A DNA stretch of 33,110 bases from Thalassotalea sp. PP2-459 (GTDB lineage: Bacteria > Pseudomonadota > Gammaproteobacteria > Enterobacterales > Alteromonadaceae): positions 1-33,110 of the forward strand of contig NZ_MKQD01000067.1 in the NCBI RefSeq assembly GCF_001913705.1. Direction: 5' to 3'. The translations under genes and the position numbers were made by a program. Position 1 is the stretch's first letter; every line of letters begins with the position of its first letter. The notes below the pieces were generated by a model that was not told the DNA's origin, searched no databases, and saw nothing but the letters and a program-made list of their open reading frames with translations. Positions 23,202 through 33,021 of this stretch are shown piece by piece.

Positions 23202-24914
23202 TTATTGATTATAAGCACTATTTAATCCTTGTTGTTCACGCCAAGCTTGTTGGTGCAGTTGATAAATAGTATGACTGCCTAAATAATTTATGGGGATATT
23301 TTTTTGAGTCTGATAAAAATCAGTCGAAAACTCAAAAGCGCCAAGCAACATAGGCAGAGTTAACCAAGTCTGTTTGATAGGTATTGAAGTTAACGCTGAA
23401 AGTCTAGTTTTAGGGCTAGCTCCATTTTTTGATGCGATAGTCCAGCCCCACTCGCCGAAGCTAGGTACATTATCGTGGAATTGCTCAACATGGTTAAATC
23501 CTGCAGCATTGATTGTTTTACCAATCGCGATAAAAGCGTCTTTAGCATGATATGGACTGGTTGATTGCACGGAAATAAGGCCATCACCTGATAGTAATTG
23601 TTTAAGCTTTGCATAAAAACTAACTGAATAGAGCTTATTTAGATCGGGGTGATTAGGATCTGGTAAGTCGACAATAATACTATCGAAAGTTCGGGCCATC
23701 GAAAGAAAGTTATCAATGGCAAGAAAAGCATCCTGATGAATGAGCGTTACTCGCTTGTCTTGTAAACTACTCTGATTAAGTTGACGTATTTTCGTTGATA
23801 AAGTCGAATTGACGTGGTTTTCTGGGTGTTTGAAAATATTAACCAGTTGTTCGTCTAGATCTATTAGTGTTACTTTTTCAGGTGACCAAGCTAAAACATC
23901 TCGTAATGCTAAACCGTCACCACCGCCAATAATTAACACATCATCATGTCTTGCTGATCCTGCTAAGGCAGGAGTTACTAAATAGCTGTGGTAAATATGC
24001 TCATCCGCAGACGAAAATTGTAAACGACCATTGAGATAAAAATTTAAAATGGAGGGGCGATCGTTACCTAATTGGCGTTCTGTGAAAGTTAGTTGTTGGT
24101 AACGTGTCTTCTCAGTGTAAATCACTTTGTCTAAATATAATAGGTTACTCATGGTATTAAGCCATTGATTACCTTGTTGATAAATAAACAGCAAGCCGAT
24201 AAACATCACGGTGTGTAAAACAATTAGTAGCTTTCGCCAATGAAGGTGTTGCCAGAAAGCAAAGATAAACACAAAGCCTGCTATTAAATTAAGCCCAGCA
24301 GTTAATGCACTTGCTTTGCTGATATCAATGGTAAGTAAAAAAATCACCCAGATAGCCGCACCAATGCCAGCACCTATATAATCTGCACCATAAATGGTAC
24401 CTAGGTTATTTTTTAAATGCTTTTCGTGTAATGCTTCACGGATCTTAGCTATTAGTGGAATTTCCATGCCAATGAAAAAGCCCAACATTAAGCCGAAAAA
24501 ATATGGACTATTTAATGCTAACCAAGTGAATTGTTTGATAAAGCCGCCACGAGGGAAAACATCAGGCGGTAGTGCAAAGGTATCACTGATTATTTGTGGC
24601 AGTAACTGCGTAATAGCAATTAGGCCTGCAATGATTAAAATTGCCGTAGACCCTATAACCGCAACTAGCAACTCAAGCCAAACAATACCATTAAATGCAC
24701 AAGAAATTTTACGTGCAGCGAAAGCGCCTAAACCCATGGCGACAATCATTAAGCCGATCATGGCGTAAATAGCGCTTTCCATTATACCGAGCACACGCCC
24801 AGCATAATGAGAAAGTAAATATTCGTATATTAAACCACAGCCGGCAAGCACAGCCATGGAAAGTATTAATAATACATCGTACCAAAATAGCCGATTTTTA
24901 AAAAATCTGGGCAA
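23202..24914 (-). CDS. Membrane-bound spermidine-synthase-like aminopropyltransferase
   Basis: A 570-residue protein. The N-terminal 240 residues hold about seven membrane helices (MAVLAGCGLIYEYLLSHYAG at the start). The C-terminal part is a spermidine-synthase-type Rossmann domain with IIGGGDGLALRDVL, TLIDLDEQLV, and IIVDLPDPNHPDLNKLYS, the decarboxylated-SAM and diamine site segments. Its N-terminal membrane domain distinguishes it from cytosolic SpeE. The apparent start is a TTG 4 bases after the DUF350 stop with no good Shine-Dalgarno, so translational coupling is likely. The true product may be spermidine or another aminopropylated amine. Confidence 0.87.
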   Translation of the reverse strand: MPRFFKNRLFWYDVLLILSMAVLAGCGLIYEYLLSHYAGRVLGIMESAIYAMIGLMIVAMGLGAFAARKISCAFNGIVWLELLVAVIGSTAILIIAGLIAITQLLPQIISDTFALPPDVFPRGGFIKQFTWLALNSPYFFGLMLGFFIGMEIPLIAKIREALHEKHLKNNLGTIYGADYIGAGIGAAIWVIFLLTIDISKASALTAGLNLIAGFVFIFAFWQHLHWRKLLIVLHTVMFIGLLFIYQQGNQWLNTMSNLLYLDKVIYTEKTRYQQLTFTERQLGNDRPSILNFYLNGRLQFSSADEHIYHSYLVTPALAGSARHDDVLIIGGGDGLALRDVLAWSPEKVTLIDLDEQLVNIFKHPENHVNSTLSTKIRQLNQSSLQDKRVTLIHQDAFLAIDNFLSMARTFDSIIVDLPDPNHPDLNKLYSVSFYAKLKQLLSGDGLISVQSTSPYHAKDAFIAIGKTINAAGFNHVEQFHDNVPSFGEWGWTIASKNGASPKTRLSALTSIPIKQTWLTLPMLLGAFEFSTDFYQTQKNIPINYLGSHTIYQLHQQAWREQQGLNSAYNQ

Positions 24915-24918
24915 CGTT

Positions 24919-25821
24919 TTACGCCATTAATGCCGTTAAGATTAACGCGATAGAAATACTGATCGCCATTTCAACGCTTGCTACGCCAATATTATGCTGT
25001 TGGTCTACTTCTTCAACTAAGTTAATTCCCCATAGTATTAATCGTTTAGCAATAGCGGTTAATAACGCCACCAATAAGGTCATGAGTATACTGAATACAA
25101 ACCAACCCACTAATGTTTCAAACAGGGTGTCTGGGCTGTAAACTAAAAAGTAACTCGCTGCTGTTACTGCTAAAGCTGTACTAATAACTTGGCCGGCATA
25201 ACGGATGGCTAACGCGTCTTGGCCGTTTGCAAAAGCTTCTTGCATGCTATCTCGTTGGTTATTTTTTGCGTACTGCTTTTCTTTTATGCGTGTTACAAGA
25301 ACTAGCATTGCTTGAGATACTACAAAGCCTGATACGATAGCAATAAAAGTACTGGCATCTAATCCATGTACCCAAAGCAATACTGCGCGAATAATAATGG
25401 CTGTTGCTATTGCACCAGCAGCATCAACAATACCCACAGTTACGTTACGTGCTTTAATTTGTTCTGTTTTGTTGATTTGGTTGAGCGCTAAACGATCGTG
25501 AATCACTCGGCCGATTTTAATTAAAATTAACCCTAATAAACCATAAGAAAGCATTCCAATTGCTTCCATCGCATAGCTTTCTGCATTTTCGCCTGTAATG
25601 GCTCCGGTTAAAACAATGCCTAATGCAGCGACACTGCCAGCGACACTGATACCAAAAGCAAAGTTATCTTCTTTTGAAAGCTCATCTGTTGCATTTACTT
25701 GGGCAGAAATACCAGAAATAAACTTCATAAAACCAAGTAAAAGAATTGCAATAGATATATCAATCGCAAGATAGATTAGCAGGTCTGCATTGAGGCCAAT
25801 ATTTTCAAGTAAGGTATTCAT
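24919..25821 (-). CDS. Double DUF350 membrane protein (YjfL-like)
   Basis: A 300-residue integral membrane protein with about eight hydrophobic segments. It reads as two DUF350 units in tandem, the first half repeating in the second (GFMKFISGISAQVNATDELSKEDNFAFGIS and later segments). E. coli YjfL is a single 132-residue unit. AAGGAA lies before the ATG. DUF350 proteins commonly accompany PspA-like and spermidine synthase or glutathionylspermidine genes; their function is unknown. It is coupled to the aminopropyltransferase gene. Confidence 0.83.
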   Translation of the reverse strand: MNTLLENIGLNADLLIYLAIDISIAILLLGFMKFISGISAQVNATDELSKEDNFAFGISVAGSVAALGIVLTGAITGENAESYAMEAIGMLSYGLLGLILIKIGRVIHDRLALNQINKTEQIKARNVTVGIVDAAGAIATAIIIRAVLLWVHGLDASTFIAIVSGFVVSQAMLVLVTRIKEKQYAKNNQRDSMQEAFANGQDALAIRYAGQVISTALAVTAASYFLVYSPDTLFETLVGWFVFSILMTLLVALLTAIAKRLILWGINLVEEVDQQHNIGVASVEMAISISIALILTALMA

Positions 25822-25845
25822 ATTAATTCCTTGCGTTTGTTGCTC

Positions 25846-26832
25846 TTATTTTCCGCGACGAAAACTACGAGATGTAGTGTTGGCACTATTTCTAAAACTG
25901 GCATTCTTGCTGTAGCTCGAAGATTTTTTCGCATAACTGCTTTTTGCGCGATTGCTTTTTGCAAATTTATTAGCGCTTGATTGCGCACTTCTGCTTTGAC
26001 CAGATAATGCTGAAGCACCAGATTTATTTTTACTATAAGGACTGGTAAATCGTTGGCCTTTATTGCTAAACGACTTTCGCGTACGTGTTTCTAACTGTGA
26101 TTGTTTACGAAGCTGCGTGGGCGAACTATAGCGTGTACGACCATAATCATGGTAGTAACTATAATTGCGGCCTTTACCCCATTGGTGATAGTAACGTTTG
26201 CGATTATAACCAAACATGTTATCCATCATAGAATAAACACCGTACCATGCCCAAAATGACATACCGCTGCTGTTTGTTTGCCATTGGCCATAATTGGGAT
26301 TACCGACTAATTGCTCACCTACACCGAAGTCCTGTGCTTTATTTGCTTGCAAACTTTGTGATTTACTTAGTGCATTAACACGTGGTAACGCGCCATCTGA
26401 CATGTCTGCTAACACATTGAGAGGATCACTTAATGCGTCAGAATATAGCGTAGGGTCTGCTGCTTGATAAATGTTGAGTAACTCTGCGAATGCAGCTTCA
26501 TTACTGGCAAACATTTGCGGTTGCTGTTTTACGGTGTTTAATCGATCTACAAGTGCTTTATACATAGGGCTTTGTGTCGTTGAATCTTTCAAAAACTCTT
26601 CAACAACAGGGCGCAATTGCGGTTTACTCTCAATCAATTGCTCTGCATACTGTTTGATTAGTGTTGCATTGCGCACATTACCAGAGGCCAGCGCATCACC
26701 AAGCTGTGTGATTCTCTGCTCGGTTAATGGCGTTTGTTGCGCTATTTTGTCAATATATGGATCAGAGCATCCTATTAGCAGCAATAGAATAACGATGATT
26801 AGCGATTTTGTTAACTGGTGCATTTCTGCCAT
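25846..26832 (-). CDS. Lipoprotein of unknown function with basic Ser/Lys/Arg-rich tail
   Basis: A 328-residue protein. The ATG at 26832 has GAGGGAAC before it; ATGs further upstream overlap the operator region. The signal sequence ends LLIGC, with Cys22 as the lipidation site. A helical, Gln/Leu-rich region covers about 30-170. A Trp/Tyr-rich stretch follows (SGMSFWAWYGVYSMMDNMFGYNRKRYYHQW in part). The last 100 residues are low-complexity and strongly basic (Ser, Lys, Arg, Asn). I recognise no family. It is the first gene of the transcript with DUF350 and the aminopropyltransferase; E. coli has YjfM in a comparable place, but I see no DUF1190 similarity. Confidence 0.7.
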   Translation of the reverse strand: MAEMHQLTKSLIIVILLLLIGCSDPYIDKIAQQTPLTEQRITQLGDALASGNVRNATLIKQYAEQLIESKPQLRPVVEEFLKDSTTQSPMYKALVDRLNTVKQQPQMFASNEAAFAELLNIYQAADPTLYSDALSDPLNVLADMSDGALPRVNALSKSQSLQANKAQDFGVGEQLVGNPNYGQWQTNSSGMSFWAWYGVYSMMDNMFGYNRKRYYHQWGKGRNYSYYHDYGRTRYSSPTQLRKQSQLETRTRKSFSNKGQRFTSPYSKNKSGASALSGQSRSAQSSANKFAKSNRAKSSYAKKSSSYSKNASFRNSANTTSRSFRRGK

Positions 26833-26878
26833 AGTTCCCTCAAAAATGCTATGATTATCATTCATTAATAGCATTGTT

Positions 26879-26891
26879 GACATAATATGTC
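26879..26891. promoter_or_regulatory. Operator-like palindrome GACATAATATGTC
   Basis: A third copy of the palindrome found twice upstream of yjfI. It lies 47 bases before the lipoprotein start and 45 before glnE, in the divergent intergenic region, so it could control either or both. Confidence 0.62.
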
Positions 26892-26935
26892 TATTGATAT
26901 TTTGTTAACTAGCATTATACAAGTTTATACGATAG

Positions 26936-29845
26936 GTGATAGTGTTGAATAAAGAATTTCGCAAACCTCTTTTACCTGTTTTGTTAACACAACAAAACAG
27001 CAACTGGCAGCAATTTTGTGAACAATACCCCGAAATAGCAACGGAATTTTCAACTAAGGTGGCACCACAACGTGTTGCTGACTTCAAACAAGCTATTGCC
27101 TTAAGTGACTTTATTTATTGTTCCGCATTACAAGCACCCGAAGTGATCACCGCTTTGTTTGCATCAGATGATATCTACCAAGCTACAAAGCCTAATTATC
27201 AGGATATGCTAAATGAACGATTAGCTAGTTGTGACAGTGAAGAAATATTACATCATATGTTGCGACAGTTTCGCATGCGGGAAATGGTTGCAATTGCCTT
27301 TGCTGATATGATTTTGGATATATCACTGGATGAGTCGCTTTCTAGATTGTCTGCGTTAGCGGATAGCTTGATTTTATCTGCATTAAATTGGCTCTCTCAT
27401 GCCTGTTATAAAACGCTCGGTAAGCCCCTTAATCGCAAAGGAGAATTACAGCCACTACTCGTGTATGGCATGGGAAAATTAGGCGGTAGAGAACTAAATT
27501 TTTCATCAGATATTGATCTTATTTTCGTTTATCCCGAAGCGGGGGAAACGCAAGGCGGCCGAAAGTCGGTCGACAATCACAATTTTTTTACGCGTTTGGG
27601 GCAAAAGCTCATTACCGCGTTAAATCAAAAAACAGCCGATGGCTTTGTTTACCGCGTTGATATGCGCCTACGTCCTTTTGGTGACAGTGGTCCCTTAGTG
27701 CTTAGTTTTAATGCCATGGAAGACTATTATCAAGAACAAGGGCGAGATTGGGAGCGCTATGCGATGTTAAAAGCGCGCTTAATTGGTGAAGGTAAATACC
27801 ATGGTACGTTAAGTAGCATGCTTCGCCCGTTTGTTTATCGCCGTTATATTGATTTTAGCGTTATTGATAGTCTTCGCCGTATGAAGATGATGATTGCTCA
27901 AGAAGTAAGACGTAAACAACTTAATAACAACATTAAATTAGGTGCTGGTGGCATTCGTGAAATTGAATTTATTGTGCAAGTATTTCAACTGATTCGTGGC
28001 GGGCGGACAAAAGCATTACAACAACGCAACTTGCTATCTGTACTACCTGAATTAGTCAATCATGAGGAAATTTCTGAACATAGTAAACAAGTGCTAGAGA
28101 AAGCATATCGCTTTTTACGCCGAGTGGAAAACATTGTACAAGCATTACATGATGAGCAAACGCAAACCCTTCCTGATTCATCACTCGATCAAAGTAGGTT
28201 ATTACATGTATTAGGTGATGATGTTTTTCCAAGTTGGCCACAGTTTTTAGCATACACACATAAATTAATGGCAGCCGTTCATCAAGAGTTTACATTGTTG
28301 ATCGGTGAAGAAAGTCCGAGTCAGCAAGATATTGATGATCATTGGGCTGACTTATGGGATGGGGACTGGTCAAAAGAAGAAACAATTGACTGGATTTCTA
28401 ATCATGAAAAAGAGTGGCATGGCGAAAAAGTGTATCAGTTATTAATTGATTTTAAGCGTGATATCGATCGTCGTTCAATAGGGAGTAGGGGGCGTCAAGT
28501 TCTCGATAAATTGATGCCACAACTATTAACCAAAATCTCTGACTTTCAAGCTAATGAACGGTGTATAGAACGTGTAATGTGGATATTAGCAAAAATTGCC
28601 ACACGAACAGCTTATTTAGAATTATTATTTGAAAATGTTGGTGCACTTAAACACCTTGTAAAGCTTTGCCATGCTAGCCATTGGATGGCAGAGCATATTG
28701 CGAAGTATCCTATTATTTTAGATGAGCTTATCGATCCAAAATTATTGCATAATCCACCAACGCTCGATAGCTACGCAAATGAATTACGACAACAACTGTT
28801 ACGTATTCCTGAAGATGATTTAGAAGCACAAATGGAATCATTACGCCAATTCAAGCAAGCACAACAATTGCGAATTGCCGCAGCTGATATAGCTGATGTA
28901 TTACCTGTGACTAAAGTCAGTGATCATCTAACGGCACTCGCTGAAGCGGTCATTGCCGAAGTGATTAATATGGCGTGGCAACAAACTGCAGAAAAATATG
29001 GCGTGCCCTCAGCATTGCCTGATAATAACAAAGGTTTCGCTGTTATCGGTTATGGTAAAGTTGGAGGAATTGAACTTAGCTATAGCTCTGATCTCGACCT
29101 AGTTTTTGTGCACAATCATGACATTAATGATATGACTAATGGTGTTAAGCAAGTTGCTGCTGGCCAGTTTTATGCGAAAGTTGCGCAACGAATGATGCAT
29201 ATCTTTAATACCCGTACGGCATCAGGCATATTATATGAATTAGATATGCGTTTGCGGCCTTCTGGGAATTCAGGTGTATTAGTGGTTAGTTTGCCTACCT
29301 TTGCACAATATCAACATGATGAAGCTTGGACATGGGAACATCAAGCTTTGGTCAGAGCAAGGGTCGTCTACGGGGATGAGAAAATAGCCTCACAATTCAA
29401 TAAAATACGCTGTTCAGTGTTAGCAAAAAAACGCGAATTAGCAACGTTAAAACAAGATGTTATTAACATGCGCGAAAAAATGAGAAATCATCTTGATAAG
29501 TCAGATGATACTGTTGTAGATATAAAGCAAGGAAAAGGAGGGCTAGTTGATATTGAGTTTTTAGCACAGTACCTTGTACTAAGTCATGGGAGTCAATTTC
29601 CAGAGATTTGTTACTTTTCTGATAACTTGCGTATATTTAAAGCGTTATCAAAATATAAAGTGATTGAGAAAGTACAACAACAAGCATTAGCAGAGTGTTA
29701 TTGTCAATTACGAGATTTTGGTCATAAAACTAGCTTACAGCAAGAAGAGAATAAATTACCAAAGCAAAAATTTGACGCATTAACACAGCCAATTATTACT
29801 ATCATCAACCAGTTTTTTCGAGAGCCACCTTCGGGAAGTAAATAA
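26936..29845 (+). CDS. glnE: Glutamine synthetase adenylyltransferase/deadenylase
   Basis: A 969-residue bifunctional enzyme (946 in E. coli) that adenylylates and deadenylylates glutamine synthetase in response to PII and glutamine. It has two nucleotidyltransferase domains, each with the GxGKxGGxELxxSSDxDLxFV motif: GMGKLGGRELNFSSDIDLIFV in the N-terminal half (deadenylase) and GYGKVGGIELSYSSDLDLVFV in the C-terminal half. Each is followed by a GlnD PII-uridylyltransferase-like helical domain. The start is uncertain: GTG at 26936, GTG at 26942 and TTG at 26945 are all in frame, and AGGTGA (26934-26939) best fits the last. It has no ATG start, which may limit expression. Confidence 0.96.
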   Translation: MIVLNKEFRKPLLPVLLTQQNSNWQQFCEQYPEIATEFSTKVAPQRVADFKQAIALSDFIYCSALQAPEVITALFASDDIYQATKPNYQDMLNERLASCDSEEILHHMLRQFRMREMVAIAFADMILDISLDESLSRLSALADSLILSALNWLSHACYKTLGKPLNRKGELQPLLVYGMGKLGGRELNFSSDIDLIFVYPEAGETQGGRKSVDNHNFFTRLGQKLITALNQKTADGFVYRVDMRLRPFGDSGPLVLSFNAMEDYYQEQGRDWERYAMLKARLIGEGKYHGTLSSMLRPFVYRRYIDFSVIDSLRRMKMMIAQEVRRKQLNNNIKLGAGGIREIEFIVQVFQLIRGGRTKALQQRNLLSVLPELVNHEEISEHSKQVLEKAYRFLRRVENIVQALHDEQTQTLPDSSLDQSRLLHVLGDDVFPSWPQFLAYTHKLMAAVHQEFTLLIGEESPSQQDIDDHWADLWDGDWSKEETIDWISNHEKEWHGEKVYQLLIDFKRDIDRRSIGSRGRQVLDKLMPQLLTKISDFQANERCIERVMWILAKIATRTAYLELLFENVGALKHLVKLCHASHWMAEHIAKYPIILDELIDPKLLHNPPTLDSYANELRQQLLRIPEDDLEAQMESLRQFKQAQQLRIAAADIADVLPVTKVSDHLTALAEAVIAEVINMAWQQTAEKYGVPSALPDNNKGFAVIGYGKVGGIELSYSSDLDLVFVHNHDINDMTNGVKQVAAGQFYAKVAQRMMHIFNTRTASGILYELDMRLRPSGNSGVLVVSLPTFAQYQHDEAWTWEHQALVRARVVYGDEKIASQFNKIRCSVLAKKRELATLKQDVINMREKMRNHLDKSDDTVVDIKQGKGGLVDIEFLAQYLVLSHGSQFPEICYFSDNLRIFKALSKYKVIEKVQQQALAECYCQLRDFGHKTSLQQEENKLPKQKFDALTQPIITIINQFFREPPSGSK

Positions 29846-29869
29846 AAAGTGTGTGAAAATTATTTGTAC

Positions 29870-30526
29870 TTAAAAACTACGAGATCGACTTTTTCTCGGT
29901 AATTTTACACACTCTTCATCTAAGTAAGATTTATGCTTTTCAATTAATACTAATGTTCGGTGTTGATAACAAAAGTAAGTAGATAAACCGTCTTGGAAAT
30001 GACCATTGATTGCTAAACCTACTTGGTAGGCAGTATCTACAATATCTTTATCGATACGAAAAGGGTCTTTTATTATGAAATCTTTATCAAGCCACCAAAT
30101 AACTTCAAGGCCCTCTGCTTTAGCATATTCACTTAACTTCTGATGTAATGTATGTTCAGGTCGAAATGGTCTGTTTAACTTAGTGCTTTTCCAGTTTTTT
30201 CTTAACGGGCGAGTCACTAAACGCTTTGCTTCTAAAATTTCTACAATATCGCCTTTATGGGGGGGCAAGTAGACAATATTGTTTCTTACCCGAGGCTCAT
30301 CTTCATCTTCTGAGCCCCTTAAGTTAGCGTAAAAACGTGATAAACCTTCAGCTGCGGGGTTTGTTTCTTTTTTTGAAATTTTAGGTTTTTCTACAATAGC
30401 ACTTTCGTTTGAAATGATTTCTTGTTCATCGTTTTGTGAAAACAGGGCTTCCTGATTGGCAATTAAGTAATATGCCAACCCGATCAGCAGTAGTGCAAAC
30501 ACAATATTCTTTAGCCAAAACATCAT
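29870..30526 (-). CDS. TcpQ-domain membrane-anchored protein
   Basis: A 218-residue protein. An N-terminal membrane segment (about 3-22, WLKNIVFALLLIGLAYYLI) is followed by an acidic/Lys linker. The C-terminal region (about 130-205) has LHQKLSEYAKAEGLEVIWWLDKDF and later VGLAINGHFQDG, which match the TcpQ C-terminal domain found in pilus and secretin-associated periplasmic proteins. No pilus gene is near, so its partner is unknown. It converges on glnE with a 24-base gap and no clear terminator. Confidence 0.72.
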   Translation of the reverse strand: MMFWLKNIVFALLLIGLAYYLIANQEALFSQNDEQEIISNESAIVEKPKISKKETNPAAEGLSRFYANLRGSEDEDEPRVRNNIVYLPPHKGDIVEILEAKRLVTRPLRKNWKSTKLNRPFRPEHTLHQKLSEYAKAEGLEVIWWLDKDFIIKDPFRIDKDIVDTAYQVGLAINGHFQDGLSTYFCYQHRTLVLIEKHKSYLDEECVKLPRKSRSRSF

Positions 30527-30586
30527 AAACGTGCCGTCAACTTTTTAATAAATTCATCTTAATTATAATAACATAATAAAAATCTG

Positions 30587-31525
30587 CTACTTATACAATG
30601 ATGGGGCGTTTTCGTCAGGGCGGGTTTTAAATCTACGATGTAACCACATGTACTGTTCCGGTTTTTGCATTATTGCTTTTTCAAGTTCCTGGTTTATGCG
30701 AATAACGTCAGCTCTATCATCACTTGTTGGAAAGTTTTCTAGCTGAGGTGAAATTTCAATGGTGTAACCGCTGCCATCCTCATTCCGAGTGGGTATTAAC
30801 ATATGAGATTGCGTGTTTTTATTGCGCGCAAAAATAAGTGTGCCTGTGGTTGTAGCAGCATCAGGTACGGCAAAAAGAGGTACAAATAAACTACGTTTTC
30901 TTCCATAATCTTGATCCGGCAAATAAACACATGTTTCACCATCGTTAAGCGCTTTTAGTAACCCCTTAACATCACGTTTTCCTAGCATGTATTTGTTTGA
31001 ACGACCGCGACCATGATACTGAAAAAATTCCATGAGAGGATTGTTATGCGGGCGATAAAACACCACCATAGGGTGCCCAGTGCCAATACCTCGACAATTT
31101 ATCTCTGCACTTAAATAATGCATAGCCAATAATAACACACCTTTACCTTGTTGGTGTGCTTGTGCAAGATGCTCAAGCCCTTTCACTTGTACTTTTCGCT
31201 TTACTCGCCAGTCAGGCCACCACCAACCCATGCCTGTTTCAAGCAAAGCAATACCCGTATTTTCAAAGTTCTTACGTAAAAGTGAGTTGACTTTCTCTTC
31301 AGGCATGTCAGGAAAGCACAATTGTATATTGCGTTTAGCAACATTGCGTCGCTTACCACCAATTTTAAATAACAGTTTGCCGATACCGCGCCCTAGTACT
31401 AATTGTACTCGGTAAGGAAGCCAAGAGATGCTATATAGAATAATCACGCCAAGCCAAGTGAGCCAATACTTCGGCAGGAAAAACGCTAACTTAAAATTGG
31501 GTTGTAAAACTTTGTTTTTACTCAC
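30587..31525 (-). CDS. lpxL: Lipid A late acyltransferase (LpxL/HtrB type)
   Basis: A 312-residue inner-membrane enzyme (306 in E. coli LpxL). One N-terminal membrane segment (about 20-38) precedes the acyltransferase domain. The catalytic HX4E is H136-E141 (HYLSAE). Further family blocks are MVVFYRPHNNP, KRDVKGLLKALNDGE and YLPDQDYGRKRSLFVPLFAVPDAATTTGT, and it ends MWLHRRFKTRP. It adds a secondary acyl chain to Kdo2-lipid IVA. The start is a GTG. LpxP and LpxM are close relatives; the sequence best fits LpxL/LpxP. It is divergent from hldE. Confidence 0.87.
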   Translation of the reverse strand: MSKNKVLQPNFKLAFFLPKYWLTWLGVIILYSISWLPYRVQLVLGRGIGKLLFKIGGKRRNVAKRNIQLCFPDMPEEKVNSLLRKNFENTGIALLETGMGWWWPDWRVKRKVQVKGLEHLAQAHQQGKGVLLLAMHYLSAEINCRGIGTGHPMVVFYRPHNNPLMEFFQYHGRGRSNKYMLGKRDVKGLLKALNDGETCVYLPDQDYGRKRSLFVPLFAVPDAATTTGTLIFARNKNTQSHMLIPTRNEDGSGYTIEISPQLENFPTSDDRADVIRINQELEKAIMQKPEQYMWLHRRFKTRPDENAPSLYK

Positions 31526-31566
31526 GGTAAGAGGTCAACTCATTTAATTTGATATGATACACTATA

Positions 31567-31579
31567 GATATTATATCTG
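31567..31579. promoter_or_regulatory. AT-rich palindrome AGATATTATATCT before hldE
   Basis: A 13-base palindrome within the 68-base gap between divergent lpxL and hldE, close to the hldE start. It overlaps TATA-like sequence, so it may simply be part of a promoter. Confidence 0.3.
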
Positions 31580-31593
31580 TTATGGAATGCAGG

Positions 31594-33021
31594 ATGAAAG
31601 TAGATATTCCCGCTTTTAACAAAGCACGTGTTTTAGTTGTTGGCGATGTTATGCTTGATCGCTATTGGTATGGGCCTACACAGCGTATTTCGCCTGAGGC
31701 TCCAGTTCCTGTTGTTAATATTAATCAAGATGAAGACAGACCTGGCGGTGCAGCTAATGTGGCACTGAATATTGCATCAATGGGCGGTAAAGTCTCTCTT
31801 ATGGGAGTTACAGGGCAAGATGAAGCAGCGCAATCTATTGAAACGCGCTTATCGGCAATGAATATAGACTGTTTTTTTGCTAAAGATGCCAGCATACCTA
31901 CTATTACTAAGTTGCGTGTGATGAGCCGAAATCAGCAATTAATGCGATTAGATTTTGAACAGTCACTGGCCGCTGTTGATAAAACGAGGTTATTACAACA
32001 CGTTGAAGCCGTTATTGCTGAACATGATGTCTTACTACTTTCAGATTATGCCAAAGGTACATTAAGTGGTGTGGAACACCTTATTGCTGTGGCAAAAAAA
32101 CACAATGTTCCTGTTGTGGTTGACCCTAAAGGTACTGATTTTACCAAATACCAAGGTGCAACCATGCTTACACCTAACATGGCTGAATTTGAAGCGATTG
32201 TAGGTACTTGTATAGATGAAGCTGACATTGTTGCTAAAGGACAAACCTTACTACAATCGTTAAATCTAGATGCTATGTTAGTCACACGCAGTGAACACGG
32301 CATGACATTACTCCGTCAAAACCATGAAGAATTTCATTTACCTACTCAGGCGAAAGAGGTTTATGACGTAACTGGCGCAGGTGATACTGTAATAGCAACG
32401 TTAGCGCTGGCACTAGCTGCTGATGCTGATTTACCCCAAGCGAGTGCACTAGCTAATATTGCTGCAGGTATTGTTGTTGGCAAGTTGGGAACTTCCACCG
32501 TAAGTGAAGCTGAATTATTAAATGCAGTTTTATCTGGTCAAGAAAGCGGTTTTGGTGTTGTCACTGAAGGTCAGTTAAAAATAGCCGTAGAGTTGGCTAA
32601 AGCCCGTGGTGAAAAAATTGTGATGACCAATGGCTGTTTTGATTTACTGCACGCTGGCCATGTTTCATATTTAACCTATGCAGCTGAATTAGGCGAAAGA
32701 CTCATTGTTGCAGTGAATGATGACAGTTCGGTAAAACGTTTAAAAGGTGAAGGTCGGCCGGTAAACCCCGTTGACCGAAGAATGGCGGTTTTATCAGGTT
32801 TAGCGTCAGTTGATTGGGTTGTACTATTTTCTGAAGATACACCACAAAGGCTGATTGCAAATATTTTGCCGGATATCTTGGTGAAAGGTGGAGATTATAA
32901 AGTAGAAGAAATAGCCGGAGGTGAAGACGTTATTGCCGCAGGTGGGCAAGTAAAAGTGCTTAATTTCGAACAAGGTATTTCTACTACTGAAATAATAAAT
33001 ACTATCCGTTTAGAAGACTAG
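31594..33021 (+). CDS. hldE: Bifunctional heptose-7-phosphate kinase/heptose-1-phosphate adenylyltransferase
   Basis: A 475-residue protein (477 in E. coli). I chose the ATG at 31594 ([28 protein letters not shown], in line with E. coli HldE) with GGA upstream; an ATG 12 bases earlier lacks a site. The N-terminal PfkB-type kinase (about 1-315) has [11 protein letters not shown] and [15 protein letters not shown] with the catalytic Asp. The C-terminal adenylyltransferase (about 340-475) has [16 protein letters not shown] and ends with [11 protein letters not shown]. It makes ADP-heptose for the LPS inner core. Confidence 0.96.
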   Translation: MKVDIPAFNKARVLVVGDVMLDRYWYGPTQRISPEAPVPVVNINQDEDRPGGAANVALNIASMGGKVSLMGVTGQDEAAQSIETRLSAMNIDCFFAKDASIPTITKLRVMSRNQQLMRLDFEQSLAAVDKTRLLQHVEAVIAEHDVLLLSDYAKGTLSGVEHLIAVAKKHNVPVVVDPKGTDFTKYQGATMLTPNMAEFEAIVGTCIDEADIVAKGQTLLQSLNLDAMLVTRSEHGMTLLRQNHEEFHLPTQAKEVYDVTGAGDTVIATLALALAADADLPQASALANIAAGIVVGKLGTSTVSEAELLNAVLSGQESGFGVVTEGQLKIAVELAKARGEKIVMTNGCFDLLHAGHVSYLTYAAELGERLIVAVNDDSSVKRLKGEGRPVNPVDRRMAVLSGLASVDWVVLFSEDTPQRLIANILPDILVKGGDYKVEEIAGGEDVIAAGGQVKVLNFEQGISTTEIINTIRLED

